Of a stretch of DNA of 64,000 nt, positions 1 to 10,147 are shown piece after piece; positions within the stretch are counted from its first letter, which is position 1, and every line of letters starts with the position of its first letter. Location: the NCBI GenBank assembly GCA_964035575.1, contig OZ037835.1, forward strand, positions 1,798,001 through 1,862,000, given 5' to 3'. The stretch is from Rhynchopus sp. YZ270_cl-10 (lineage: Eukaryota; Euglenozoa; Diplonemea; Diplonemida; Diplonemidae). The notes under the pieces are model-generated. The model was given only the letters and a program-made list of their open reading frames with translations, was not told where the DNA came from and did no database searches. The position numbers and the translations under genes are program-made.

Positions 1-456
1 TTTTCGTTTATCGCACCGCAAAAGGTTTGTGTTTTTCACTGATGAATGTGAGTGATGTTAGTGGAAAAACAATACGCTAAAGCGGGCACGCACCATCCGT
101 CGTTTTCCATTTCTATTCGTCAATGCTTGATAACACAAAAAAAAAATTAGAGCGAAGACGTGCCCATCAGGCAGCCTCGCTAATCTAACAAATTATCGGG
201 GGGGAAAAAAACAAATAAAAAAGGTACAAAAGCTGCCAAACACATAATTTACGCTCATCTCTTTTCTTGATATGGTATGTTATCTTTCCAGCATCTTCTT
301 TTTCTAGAAAGGACTTTAGGTTGCCTATAACCAAAACACAATTTTTTTTTTTAGCAAAGGTGCCCTGCATTTTCATCTCCCCGTCTGAAATGCTTTCTTT
401 CTTCAAGGTTTTTTTTAAAAAAAATTAAGCTGACTAAGGCTCAGGGTCATCTTATA
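1..456. other. non-coding, no gene seen
   Basis: AT-rich sequence with several A and T runs. The only sizeable open frame is a low-complexity minus-strand frame at about 185-406, with no domain and no supporting context. I see no gene, RNA or repeat here until the MITE that begins at 459. Confidence 0.6.
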
Positions 457-458
457 TA

Positions 459-594
459 CAGTAAGACAACAAACATCGGTGGGGTAAAAACCCTCCTTAG
501 AATTTTGAAATCCCAAAATCCACCTTAGTTTTTACCCCTCCGGTGTTTTTACCCCACCAAAATTTTTACCCCACCGGTGTTTGTTGTCTTACTG
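459..594. mobile_element. Tc1/mariner-like MITE with TA target duplication
   Basis: A 136-bp element. Its ends are inverted copies of each other over about 34 bp: the left end reads CAGTAAGACAACAAACA and the right end is its reverse complement, followed inward by GGTGGGGTAAAAA and its complement. It is flanked on both sides by TA (457-458 and 595-596). CAGT...ACTG ends at a TA duplication are the hallmark of Tc1/mariner-type elements. The interior is too short for a transposase, so this is a non-autonomous derivative. Related ends occur at 1554 and 5278. Confidence 0.85.
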
Positions 595-787
595 TAAACT
601 TTTCTATCTACTTGCTCGACGATGTGACCAGAACAGTTGTGCCATGAAAAGGGACGTCTGTCTATTCCCAGCGAAAGAGACATTGCAAAAAGCTTTTTTT
701 TGGGTCACTACATTGCCACCAAGCCTTTTGCACTAGATTAGTCATTCGATGGGTGAACAGCCTCTGCTTTCCATCTACCCCACCCCG

Positions 788-821
788 CTCTCTCTTCTCT
801 CTCTCTCTCTCTCTCTCTCTC
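788..821. repeat. (CT)n microsatellite
   Basis: An almost pure CT dinucleotide run. It creates a meaningless Ser/Leu-rich open frame across it. Confidence 0.9.
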
Positions 822-894
822 GGTCACGCCACCCCCTCCTGTCTGGGTGCAAATACGTTACCAACACTCTATCAATGAATACGTATTTTACGTA

Positions 895-1141
895 TACCGT
901 CATCGTAAAAAAAATTATCGACCGTAAAAAACACGGGTTGCCTACGATCATAGTACGATATCTTTACGATTGTAGCTCTTTTTTTTTGATTGCGCTACTG
1001 GATCGTAGTTGATCGTAGTACGATATTTTACGATCGTTTTTTTTTGGTACGATCGTAGGCAACCCCTGAAAAAAGGTAGAACTTCCAGAAAAATCCTAAA
1101 AAGGTCGAACATTATTACGGTCGATTTTTATGATTACGGTA
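895..1141. mobile_element. TIR element of the TACCGT(A/C)ATCG family with inner foldback
   Basis: The left end begins TACCGTCATCGTAAAAAA and the right end is the inverse, ending in GATTACGGTA. Both are followed inward by a GACCGTAA motif. Inside is a second inverted repeat, GGGTTGCCTACGATC at about 947 and its complement at about 1050-1064, so the element folds back on itself. The same terminal sequence is seen at 1781 and 5221. There is no coding capacity. Confidence 0.65.
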
Positions 1142-1553
1142 ATACATATGAGTGGTACGTAGCAGTTTTTTTTATTTTCGTATTGTGCGTATTTTTCGAG
1201 ATACGTGGGGTAGTTATGTATTTGCCACAGCCCTGAGGTCCCCCCTTTCCCCTCCCCTCACCCCATCCACGACGGTGAAGTAAAATGACTTGATGTGTGG
1301 TTTTTACTTCACCGTCGTGTAGCCCCCCCTCGTGCTCCTTGTCTCCTTATATTTTTACGCAAAAGCTCCCCTCTGCACCTTCGGTCCCACACCAAGGTAT
1401 CCTGTCAGAGAAATTTTCAAAGTGTTTATTCTTATCAGACTCAGACAGAAACTTACTATCAAAAATAACGCACACAATACCCCCACCCCTTTCCTCCGCC
1501 CCATAATTTTTTTTTGCTTTTCTTGCATGCAGTACTAGAAAACCGGAATAATA
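1142..1553. other. non-coding, pyrimidine-rich; no gene seen
   Basis: Contains the end of the preceding foldback element, a C-rich stretch (about 1230-1340) and an inverted ACTTCACCGTCGTG-type pair near 1270-1320. Open frames on both strands overlap each other and have biased composition. I do not call a gene. Confidence 0.5.
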
Positions 1554-2002
1554 CAGTAACACAACAAACACCGGATGGGGTAAAACCTAATTAACTACGA
1601 CGTTGCGATGAAAGCAAAGCCGCAGTTTGAAGCACTGCGAAAGAAGTACTGCCTGCGCAATCCTACAGTCTGAGTATCACTGCAGCGACCTCCGCAAAGT
1701 CTGGGACCGGGTCTGTGACCTGCCCATTATATGGTGTAAACCCCCCATCCGTATACTATTTACATACGCATATTATTAACTACCGTAATCGTAAAAATTG
1801 TGGACCGTAAAAATGTTCCAGTTTGCCAAAAAACCCCAAAAAGTTCCAGAATTTTTACGGTCCAACATTTTTTGGGGGGGTTTTTTTGTGTTAGCAGTTT
1901 TTGGTTTTTTGGTTTTTTTTTTCCCCCTTTTCCACCAAGCTTTTTCCCAGATCGTGATCATGATCTGGTTTTCAGGAATTTTGGAAAAAAAAAAAAAAAA
2001 AA

Positions 2003-2435
2003 AACAAGTAATTGCTATCGGAAAAAAAACGGCGTGTGCTGTGGAACTCCACCCTGTAGAAGTAACCTACAACACACCCAGCACTCTGCTCTTCTGCAGG
2101 TATGATAACGCTCTTCGTACCCACTGGGACGCCTGCATCTGAAATGTTCAAGAAGGGGGGCTGTCCTCTTCATCCAGCACCATCTGATCGAGAGCGTTGT
2201 TGGACGTAGTCTCGGCAGGCTCGGCGTGTTTCAGCTCGTTTTTGTCCACAGGGTCCCACGCAGTGTCGTCGTCGTTGGAGCAGTGCGGAAGAAGCACAGA
2301 ATGCACAAACGACAACACGTCGATCACACCAGGCATATCAGCACCTCCAGCAAATCGTTTGGATGCTACGGTGCTTTCGAAATCACGCGGGGTTTTCCAC
2401 AGCACACCCCGTTTTTTTCTTAGCAATTACTTGTT
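2003..2435. mobile_element. 433-bp element with 41-44-bp terminal inverted repeats
   Basis: The left end (2003-2046) begins AACAAGTAATTGCT and ends GTGTGCTGTGGAA. The right end (2395-2435) is its reverse complement with a few indels in the A-run. The interior looks protein-coding rather than repetitive. On the minus strand, 2148-2426 encodes 92 residues with a mixed, acidic composition ending EEDSPPS. On the plus strand, the frame ending at 2142 contains YDNALRTHWDACI. This may be a captured gene fragment. No clear target duplication is visible because the left side is poly-A. Confidence 0.6.
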
Positions 2436-2540
2436 CTTGTTGTTATTGTAATTTTCAACCACCTTCCTTCAACCCTTGTAGGATCAGTTCTTATTTTTTT
2501 TCGCGAAAACTTGAAATTACACATTTCAAGAGAACAAATT

Positions 2541-3588
2541 AAAAAGGGTCCTTATTTGCATTTTTGGGATCCGCCCGTGCAGTGGTGGGGTCAATCTCGA
2601 AAATTGGACAATTTTTTGACCACTTAAATTTTGAGAAATATGAGCCCGGTTGCTTATACGTGGGGCCCATTTTCGGCTAAAATTTTCCTCAAAATCTGGT
2701 TTTGTAAAATTGACCCTTTACTCCCCCCCCACATCGATTTCAATACTATACCTTACTTCACCTACGGTTGCCCTTACAGGGGGGGTGAAGGAAGGTAAGT
2801 TGAAAAAGGGTCCTTATTTGCATTTTTGGGATCCGCCCGTGCAGTGGTGGGGTCAATCTCGAAAATTGGACAATTTTTTGACCACTTAAATTTTGAGAAA
2901 TATGAGCCCGGTTCCTTATACGTGGGGCCCATTTTCGGCTAAAATTTTCCTCAAAATCTGGTTTTGTAAAATTGACCCTTTACTCCCCCCCCACATCGAT
3001 TTCAATACTATACCTTACTTCACCTACGGTTGCCCTTACAGGGGGGGTGAAGGAAGGTAAGTTGAAAAAGGGTCCTTATTTGCATTTTTGGGATCCGCCC
3101 GTGCAGTGGTGGGGTCAATCTCGAAAATTGGACAATTTTTTGACCACTTAAATTTTGAGAAATATGAGCCCGGTTCCTTATACGTGGGGCCCATTTTCGG
3201 CTAAAATTTTCCTCAAAATCTGGTTTTGTAAAATTGACCCTTTACTCCCCCCCCACATCGATTTCAATACTATACCTTACTTCACCTACGGTTGCCCTTA
3301 CAGGGGGGGTGAAGGAAGGTAAGTTGAAAAAGGGTCCTTATTTGCATTTTTGGGATCCGCCCGTGCAGTGGTGGGGTCAATCTCGAAAATTGGACAATTT
3401 TTTGACCACTTAAATTTTGAGAAATATGAGCCCGGTTCCTTATACGTGGGGCCCATTTTCGGCTAAAATTTTCCTCAAAATCTGGTTTTGTAAAATTGAC
3501 CCTTTACTCCCCCCCCACATCGATTTCAATACTATACCTTACTTCACCTACGGTTGCCCTTACAGGGGGGGTGAAGGAAGGTAAGTTG
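2541..3588. repeat. four tandem 262-bp units
   Basis: Units begin at 2541, 2803, 3065 and 3327, and a fifth starts at 3589 but diverges after a few bases. The copies are nearly identical (one visible change, GGTTGCTTATACG versus GGTTCCTTATACG). Each unit contains GTGGTGGGGTCAATC, part of a dispersed repeat family also at 9046, 9208, 43852 and 46878. Each also holds a hairpin made of TACCTTACTTCACC and GGTGAAGGAAGGTA. Frames crossing it are repeated artefacts. Confidence 0.95.
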
Positions 3589-4569
3589 AAAAAAGTGCTC
3601 GCACACGATCTGCAGCTGTTCTACTCAATATTTTTTCAGATGAGTCACCACCACGGTTCGCACGGATCGCGATCCGTCAATTGCGGTACTTTTCCGGGAA
3701 AAACAAAAAAAAAAAAAAGTGGGGTGCGCACGGGGGTCGCGCTACGCGCCTACCGACTACCGTAGATTTTTGACGATTTTGCTTGGGTTTTTCCTTACTA
3801 AAACCAGAGAATCTCATATTTCATAGTAAGGGTACTTCAGAGTGTTTTTGCACACACATGTGACCCCACCGTGGAGAGCAATCGGCTCGCACAATCAAAA
3901 GAAAGCAGAGAAAAGGGAAAAAGAAAAAAGACAAAAGTTGGGTACCGTGCGCCTGCGGCGCTACTGTGTTCCCACTCAAAACACCACAATTTCATCTGAA
4001 GTTGGGTTTTCAAACCTGAAAATGACCCTTGTTTACGAGTATGGGTTCATATTTTGCAAAAATTTAAGTCAATAAAATTTTGTCCATTTTTCCAAAATGA
4101 CCCCATCACTTTCTGCAATCGCACCGAATCGGACGATGCGATCGACAAAAACGCCCAAAAACGCACCCCATACCCCTTTTTTTTTTCGTGATCTGGACCC
4201 CAAAATTTTGGTCAAAATCACGTGATCTGGGAACATGCTTGTTTTCCACCCACCCATCGCGGGTGGAAAAGGGGAAAGCGGGTGGATTTTTTGTTTCCCC
4301 CGATGAAACCAGTGCTTTTTTCTAGGATTTGGAGTTTTTGGCTGACGGGGGTGCACAGGGCAAAAAAGTGCGTATATTTTTTTTCCCGCGGTTGACCATG
4401 CAACAGGGGATTAAAAAGGTTTTGGGGTTTTTCGCTGAAACTCGGTCAAAACTCGGTCGAACCCGGGTCCCCAACCCAGCTCAAGTTGGGGGCCTCCGGC
4501 GGAATATGGGAATTCCTCAGTTATCCAACTGCGGAGTTCGGCACTTCATTGATATTTGCACTAGACACA
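3589..4569. other. non-coding dispersed-repeat sequence
   Basis: Holds a reverse-oriented copy (about 3995-4110) of the GGGGTCATTTT repeat family that matches 8860-8945. A GCGCCTGCGGCGC palindrome lies at about 3949. The rest is homopolymer-rich. No gene is supported. Confidence 0.5.
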
Positions 4570-4790
4570 CGTGGTGCACGAAGTACCAGCCGGCGGTCAT
4601 GGCACCCAAAGGTTTCTGGCGAAGCCACGGTACGCAACATTTCTAAGAAATGATGACATAAAATGGCACTTTCGTTGGTAATTATCTAAAATGAAAGTTT
4701 CTGGCGAAGCCACGGTACGCAACGTTTCAAAAAATTGCGCTTAAAATTGCACATTTTTACAGCCAAACAGAGAAGAGCTACACTTACAGC
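4570..4790 (+). repeat. dispersed repeat, GGCGAAGCCACGGTACGCAA family
   Basis: Two GGCGAAGCCACGGTACGCAA motifs (about 4618 and 4692) are separated by the block containing ATAAAATGGCACTTTCGTTGG. The same arrangement recurs at 10148-10440 and 10840-11125 (reverse), 25165-25350 (single motif) and 52045-52324. It is a recurring, transposon-like unit without coding capacity. Confidence 0.8.
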
Positions 4791-5096
4791 ACCTGGGACG
4801 CAAAACAGTTATGTTTGCAGCTACGGAAACGCCGACTCCTTACTTCCTGGTGAGGCTCGCGAGAGCATGATGGGGAAGGTGAAGGGGGGGCAGAGTGGTA
4901 GGGGGGGTGGGTCCCCCACCCCCAACCGCCCTGCCCCTCCGCCCCCAGGGGGGCCGCTAGGGGGTGCGTGCACTCCCTTGAAATCTCAAAAAAGTCTGAC
5001 GGGGGTGCGCGCGCACCCCCGCACCCCCTCCAGAAAAAACACTGAACGAAACCAAAAACCGCTAAGTACTCGGCAGGCCAAAACCACATCTGGACC
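4791..5096. other. GC-rich non-coding stretch
   Basis: G- and C-run rich sequence (GGGGGG and CCCCAC blocks around 4885-5030) inside the composite element. The open frames on both strands are proline/glycine-rich and overlapping, and I do not treat them as genes. Confidence 0.5.
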
Positions 5097-5280
5097 GTAA
5101 TATATCTGGACCGTAAAAATGTTCCAGTTTGCCAAAAAACCCAAAAAGTTCCAGAATTTTTACGGTCCAAGTATTATACGGTCCAAAATTTTTACGGTCC
5201 ACAATTTTTACGATTACGGTATCTAAGGCCCTTAGGGGGGTTTTTTTTTTACCCACCCGATGTTTTGTTGTGTTACTGTA

Positions 5281-5470
5281 ACCAACCATTTTTTGATTGC
5301 ATTCTGATAGCCTTCGCCAAATTTTGAGATCTCGCACACATATTTGGCGTATTCTTCATTGCAGAACGCACTCCGCTGATCCGAAGACCTACACATGATC
5401 CACAGACTCCGCGGTAAGGCCGTAAGGCAGTAAGACCCTCCTTGAAGGTGTCGAGAGATGGAGACCACAT
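5281..5470 (-). other. possible coding remnant, minus strand
   Basis: Immediately outside the outer TIR element. Minus-strand frames here read like protein, for example SAFCNEEYAKYVCEISKFGE and then NAIKKWL, preceded in another frame by DTFKEGLTALRPYRGVCGSC. A frame change or short intron would be needed to join them. No family is recognised. It may be the tail of a gene disrupted or bordered by the transposon. Confidence 0.25.
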
Positions 5471-5599
5471 TCCATTTTTTTTTTTGAGTACCAAATTAGC
5501 TTTTTGGACATAGAAATGGCACACCACCCACCCACCCCACCACAGGCAGAAACTCAAACAAATTGGTCTCAGAAAAAAAAAGACTTTTTTACCAACACA

Positions 5600-7741
5600 A
5601 TGCTTTTACTTACACTCCTTTTCACCACCGCCGCTCTACCATCTGATTGGAGCGCAGCATTCGAGGCTGGGCGTATAGTCGCTAGCGATAGTCCGCTTGC
5701 AGACAGGGACTGCCCGGTTGTAGGGAACGGCTTTGTAGGCTACCGGCTGTGCGGGTTTATTGGCCCTAACCCTTATCACGATGATGAGGGTGCAACCCTG
5801 GGTGCACAGGACAGCATGGAAGGGGGCATGCATGTGGCCGCGGTGCGGACTGGGTTTCACAATGCAAGCATTCCGTCTCATCGCGCTACTATACCTTCGC
5901 CGTTTAATGTTAGGGCGGAAGGTGAGATGATTGGCGCCAAGCTGGACCTCGAGAGCGGCGCTGCAACGAACCGTACAAAGCATTGTGATATCGTTCTTGA
6001 TGTGACACAGCTTCCTCATAGGACACATCGTAACGTTCTGCTTCTTAGACTAAATGCATCGGGGAGTGGGAGTTGTAACGTCAGCTTGACTCCTTTGGGA
6101 AGCGTGCCCAGCTATGTGCTCAGGGATATGAATGTTGTGTCAGATGCAATCTCAGAGGGGGTGCGAAGCTGGGAAGGGACAACAAGGATTGCAGAGGTCG
6201 CGTCGATGCCTTTGTCAGGGGTTGCGTTGATGCACGATGTGGTCCCATCTACGGTGATGATATCGAACACAACGGACCGTCTATTTTATGCAGTGGTACG
6301 CAGTACTGTGGAAGGAATTTCGAATACCACGTTGCTTGCGAACACTACGACGATGTTCCGTGACGTCAAACAGAGCACATGGAAGGTTCTTTCTGCGGAG
6401 AACACTGCCTCCATGTCCGCCCTACACCACTCCGGAATCGAGGTCACCGGAAACGCGACGGTTGCGCGTGCTCTGAACTCCTCTCTATTCTATCTGCTTC
6501 AGTCACTGCGCTCAGACGGCCCCTTCGGCATGTCCACCTCAGGCCTCGGAACCGACGGGTATTGGGGACGTACTTACTGGGATATGGAGATGTTCCAGCT
6601 GCCTCCACTGCTGCTCACCCACCGGGAGCTGGTCTATCAAATGGCGCACTACCGACTGCAGCAAATCCCTGCCGCAAAACAACGTGCCCTCTGGGCAGAA
6701 CACCAAGGCGCAATGTTCCCATGGCAGGCAGGGATGAGCGGGTACGACTGCTCCCAGCCGGGGAGCACGCTGTTTGGCCAGCACGAACAACACATATCTG
6801 GTGACATTGCCATGGCAATGAAGCGGATCTACCACACAACAGGGAATACCAGCTTTCTCCGCGACACAGCATGGCAGGTTTCGTACCCGATTTGCCAGTT
6901 CTGGAGCGGTAGGTTTGAAAGGCACGCTTCAGGAAACTTCACGATCCTCAATGTTGTCCCTCCAGATGAGCACGCCGGGCTCCGCAACAGCAGTGTCTAC
7001 ACAAACGCGGTTGCCGCACAATCTTTATCTTGGTGCCTCGACATTGTCAACATTCTTGGCAACACCATAACCCCACCCACAAAATCTGAAATGCAACTCT
7101 GGGAGCTCCAAGCGGCGTCTCCGTACCTCCCAATCAAAAACATATCGGGTGTCGAAGTGCACCCTGAATACGAAGGATACGACGGAACACAAGTAAACCA
7201 AGATGACGTTGGGCTATTAGTGTACCCTCTCTCCCTTGAGGAAGGGGAGATAGCGAAGAACGACGTCACCTTCTATATGGAGAGGACTCCTGCAGACGGC
7301 ATGTTTACGGGTGACTCTATGTACAGCATTGCGATGTTGCAATTAGGAAATGCTACCTTAGCAGAGAATATGTGGGAGGCGGGGATGCTGCACCAAGCGG
7401 GTGGGTTCAATGCTTGGAGGGAACGTCTTTCAGGAGGTGCGTTGAACTTCTTAACAGGGGCGGGAGGGTTTCTTATGAACCTAATGTACGGCTGGGCGGG
7501 TCTCCGCATAACAGCAGACCTCCTTTCAGCGCACCCCCAGCTCCCTCCATCGCTTTCCCAAGTGCGTCTTCGCGCGCTCAGCTATAAAACGGCGGAGGTA
7601 ACTCTGACCTACACAGCCACGCAGACGACCCTAGAAATCACAACAATGGGTGGGTTTGAGGTGAAGTGTGGAGGGGGTGTGGGGTGCAAGGTGTCTCCGT
7701 GTGTCTGTCCGGCTGGGGAGGTGACGGTGGTTGTGGAGTAG
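5600..7741 (+). CDS. secreted glycoside hydrolase family 65 (acid trehalase / PGGHG-like)
   Basis: A 713-residue protein. The start at 5600 is chosen because it opens a signal peptide (MLLLTLLFTTAALPS); the frame extends upstream only through an ATG at 5516 and non-ATG codons without conserved content. Family-65 signatures are in order: an N-terminal PVVGNGFVGYRL block; YWGRTYWDMEMFQLPPLL at about residue 321; PPDEHAG at about 454, followed by NSSVYTNAVA; and VNQDDVGLLVYPL at about 532. In this family the Glu of the PPDE-type motif and the Asp of the WDxE motif lie in the catalytic barrel. Length matches the human hydroxylysine-glucosidase branch (about 740 residues) better than the longer fungal acid trehalases. 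Many N-x-S/T sites fit secretion or lysosome-like targeting. The substrate (trehalose, kojibiose-type or glucosyl-galactosyl-hydroxylysine) cannot be decided. No intron is seen. Confidence 0.9.
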   Translation: MLLLTLLFTTAALPSDWSAAFEAGRIVASDSPLADRDCPVVGNGFVGYRLCGFIGPNPYHDDEGATLGAQDSMEGGMHVAAVRTGFHNASIPSHRATIPSPFNVRAEGEMIGAKLDLESGAATNRTKHCDIVLDVTQLPHRTHRNVLLLRLNASGSGSCNVSLTPLGSVPSYVLRDMNVVSDAISEGVRSWEGTTRIAEVASMPLSGVALMHDVVPSTVMISNTTDRLFYAVVRSTVEGISNTTLLANTTTMFRDVKQSTWKVLSAENTASMSALHHSGIEVTGNATVARALNSSLFYLLQSLRSDGPFGMSTSGLGTDGYWGRTYWDMEMFQLPPLLLTHRELVYQMAHYRLQQIPAAKQRALWAEHQGAMFPWQAGMSGYDCSQPGSTLFGQHEQHISGDIAMAMKRIYHTTGNTSFLRDTAWQVSYPICQFWSGRFERHASGNFTILNVVPPDEHAGLRNSSVYTNAVAAQSLSWCLDIVNILGNTITPPTKSEMQLWELQAASPYLPIKNISGVEVHPEYEGYDGTQVNQDDVGLLVYPLSLEEGEIAKNDVTFYMERTPADGMFTGDSMYSIAMLQLGNATLAENMWEAGMLHQAGGFNAWRERLSGGALNFLTGAGGFLMNLMYGWAGLRITADLLSAHPQLPPSLSQVRLRALSYKTAEVTLTYTATQTTLEITTMGGFEVKCGGGVGCKVSPCVCPAGEVTVVVE

Positions 7742-7798
7742 AGGGATGAGTGGTTGTTTTTTTGTTTTTGTTTTTCATGCTTCGATTGTTATCTAAAA

Positions 7799-7804
7799 AA
7801 TAAA
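7799..7804 (+). terminator. candidate poly(A) signal
   Basis: AATAAA lies 58 bases after the stop of the GH65 gene and is followed by an A-rich and T/G-rich stretch. Position and sequence fit a eukaryotic cleavage/polyadenylation signal. Confidence 0.5.
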
Positions 7805-8845
7805 CAACAAAAAAATGTTGGTCGTGTTCTCATTCACAGCCGTCACTACGACTTCCCCCCTCCCCCTCTGACTACATGATATGTAAATGTAAATTGAACA
7901 CCCATTCAGTGTTAGCATCAAATAGGGGTCTCGCTTATGCTATTGAGGCTGTGCTGCACCCGTTGTTAAAAAAGCGACTTGCTTGTATTACCAAACTCCA
8001 CTCAAAATTTGAGGCAAAAATGAGGTGGAAAAGTTTGAGGTTTTTTCTCTTTCTTTACATCATAGCTTTCACTGTTCTTTCAGACGCAAACCTCGAAATG
8101 GATGTAGGAACTGCATGGTCGGGGGTCCACCCTCCCGTACACCCATTGTACCAAGGTACACATTACCACGAGAGGGCAAACCCCGCCAACTCCTTTGCAT
8201 CTATGAACTGTTGTGTGTGTTTTTTAAAATATTTTCTTTTTTTAAATTTTTCGGAACCGTTCTCGTCAGGTTTCCTTTTATACATATTGGTGCCGACCGT
8301 ACCAACTGTTGTGGCTGTACAAAAGTACCAAGTTGTGGCCAAAAAACTCTAAAAAAAAAAATCAAACTTTAGAACGGGCCAACTTTGTCAGGGTGCATAC
8401 ATTGTCCAGTCCAACGTCAGTACGCTTACGGCGAGTGGAGTACGCGCCCCTCAAAGGGCAAATGCGTCTTTTTGTGTAATTTTTTGAGTGATAACTTCGC
8501 TTGTTAATATGCCAGTTGACGTCTGGGGTCAGTTTAGGAAATTTGCTTATTTTTTTTCTGGGAAATCGTGTCTCATACCCTCCCATACCCTACCACACCG
8601 TGACGTCAACTGGCCTATGCTATGCTTGGGCTCATATTTTCAACGTTCTTTACTAGTAAGGGTACTCACACTTTTTCTTTTGTTTCTTGTCCTTGGGTTT
8701 CCCAAAAATCCGAGCGGGCGGGCGGGAAAAAAAAAGTGAAGCAAAAAAAAAAAGTGGAGGAAAAAAAAAGTGAAGGGGGAAAAAAAACCTGTGCGGTATT
8801 TTTTCCGCCCAAGAGGGCGTTTTGTTGCAGTTCCGAACCAATCCC
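7805..8845. other. intergenic; fragments of a dispersed repeat
   Basis: At 8098-8185 is a stretch beginning GGATGTAGGAACTGCATGG and continuing through GTACCAAGGTACACATTACC and CGAGAGGG. It matches 17172-17260, 38600-38638 and, in part, 56610-56680 and 59710-59770. The rest contains A/G-rich low-complexity DNA (8700-8800). No gene is supported. Confidence 0.55.
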
Positions 8846-9330
8846 GGCTTGTGGTGGGGGATATTCGGAAAAATAGACAAAATTTTAGTGACTTAAATTT
8901 TCGCAAAATATGAACCCATACTCGTAAACAAGGGTCATTTTCAGTCTAATTCTGGAAAATTTCCGGAAAATTCGGAAAATTCCGACATTTGGAAGCAATT
9001 TTTCCCCTGAAAAAAAGTGGGTTCAGCCCCAAAACGTACCACGGGTGGCATTTCCGGAACCCGTCCGCACTGTGGTGGCCAGGGTGGGGTCACTTTACCG
9101 AAATGGCCAAATTCTTGGCTTTGGTCAAAATCCATGTAGGGAAATCCCAAATCCAGATTTTCTCTCCCTGATCCTCGGCGTCTGAAAACACGATAGTGCC
9201 CGAAAACACCGGCATTTGCATTTCCGGAATCCGTCCGTTGTGTGGTGGGGTCAATTTGCCAAAATGGACAAGTTTTTGGTTTTGGTCAAAACCCGTCAGT
9301 GTAAGGTAAAGGGGGGCCGAGTGTTCGCCT
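8846..9330 (+). repeat. two to three copies of the GTGGTGGGGTCA dispersed repeat
   Basis: Copies centre on about 8855, 9075 and 9245. The better two read CATTTCCGGAAYCCGTCCG, then GTGGTGGGGTCA or its variant, then AAATGG(A/C)CAA. Related copies are at 2556 (tandem), 43822 and 46865, with reverse copies at 4074 and 51684. No coding content. Confidence 0.75.
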
Positions 9331-10147
9331 GTAGAACTGGTAGAAAAACAGGCAGCGCCGCAGGCGCACGTTACCAACTTTTTTTTACTCGTGCCATTTT
9401 CTTTTGATTGCACGAGCCGATTGCTCTCCACCGTGGGGCTCAGATTGGAGCGTGCAGTCTCTACCTTGTGGGGATGTTGCAGTAGTCAGTATTAGTGTAG
9501 ACACCCGAGGATGAACTCCACTACTTGCCCGGCTACAACGTGCCAAATGCTCTGGTCGCATGACCACGGGGGGTCATGCGGAGTCATCTACAACCTCCAA
9601 ACCCCATTTTTCTCGGGGGTCACCATGTACCCCCCGAACCCTGTGAAAATCCGGAGTTTTCTGGAAAAAATAATGGGGTGGGCATGGTCCCACCCCGGTC
9701 CACCTTGGTGGAAACAGGGTCCTAGGTATAGTATACGGAAAATGTGTAACACATTTTCCGTTAAACAGGGTCCTAGCTCAGTAGAACGGAAAAGGTGGCC
9801 CACCTTTTCCGTTGTTGTTTTTTTTTTTGGGGGGGGTTTTTTTTACACGGTGCAAAAAACCGGTTGGCCAAGGAGGTCCTCAGTGTCGTCAGCCAGTCCC
9901 CTTTGCTGTTAAAAACAGCGACTTGGCGTGGTCAATTTTTCCGCGCGAACAGGGATTACGCTCCACGTGTGGAACGTATGGAAATCCATACGTGAATTGT
10001 TTTTGAAAAGGTGGAATCCATACGTGTCCATACGTAGGTAATTTGGGTTTTGGATTGGGGCTGGGGTGGGGTAGGTGAGGGGTGGGGCTCCGCCCCCACC
10101 TCTCACCTACCCCCTACAGAATTCTATTTGTAGGAGACAATTTTCTA
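9331..10147. other. non-coding, repeat fragments
   Basis: Contains a GCGCCGCAGGCGCACG palindrome (about 9354), the repeated GGGTCCTAG(C/G)T blocks with GGAAAA(T/G)GTG near 9715-9815, and an inverted CGTATGGA pair (about 9975-10035). Open frames are short and cross homopolymers. No gene is called. Confidence 0.5.

Larger units (their letters stand above)
1783..5219. mobile_element. inner TIR pair (TACCGTAATCG family)
   Basis: The left end at 1781 starts TACCGTAATCGTAAAAATTG and is perfectly inverted at the right end (closing at 5221) for about 34 bp, through TGGACCGTAAAAAT. A larger block containing GTTCCAGTTTGCCAAAAAAC follows at both ends (about 1811-1864 and 5118-5170) but in the same (+) orientation at both; it is itself flanked by inverted ACCGTAAAAAT. 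TA lies at both junctions. It lies symmetrically inside the outer pair, which suggests one element inserted into another. No transposase is visible inside. Confidence 0.55.
1554..5278. mobile_element. outer TIR pair, possible 3.7-kb composite element
   Basis: The left end, CAGTAACACAACAAACACCG, and the inverted right end at 5278 match closely. Both carry the inward GGRTGGGGTAAAA-type block, and both sit next to TA (1552-1553 and 5279-5280). This is the same family as the MITE at 459. Nothing between them encodes a recognisable transposase; the interior is made of other repeats. It is either one large composite or a small MITE split by the inner element at 1783-5219. Just inside the left end, 1596-1735 is coding-like with one frame change. 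Confidence 0.55.

Noticed and set aside
2541-3588. CRISPR array
   Set aside because: Units are identical over their whole 262-bp length with no unique spacers; this is a plain tandem repeat.
5504-5599. Upstream extension of the GH65 protein
   Set aside because: It would precede and hide a clear signal peptide that begins at the ATG at 5600.
8640-8906. Phenylalanine/lysine-rich frames
   Set aside because: They cross A/G homopolymer DNA on both strands and have no domain.
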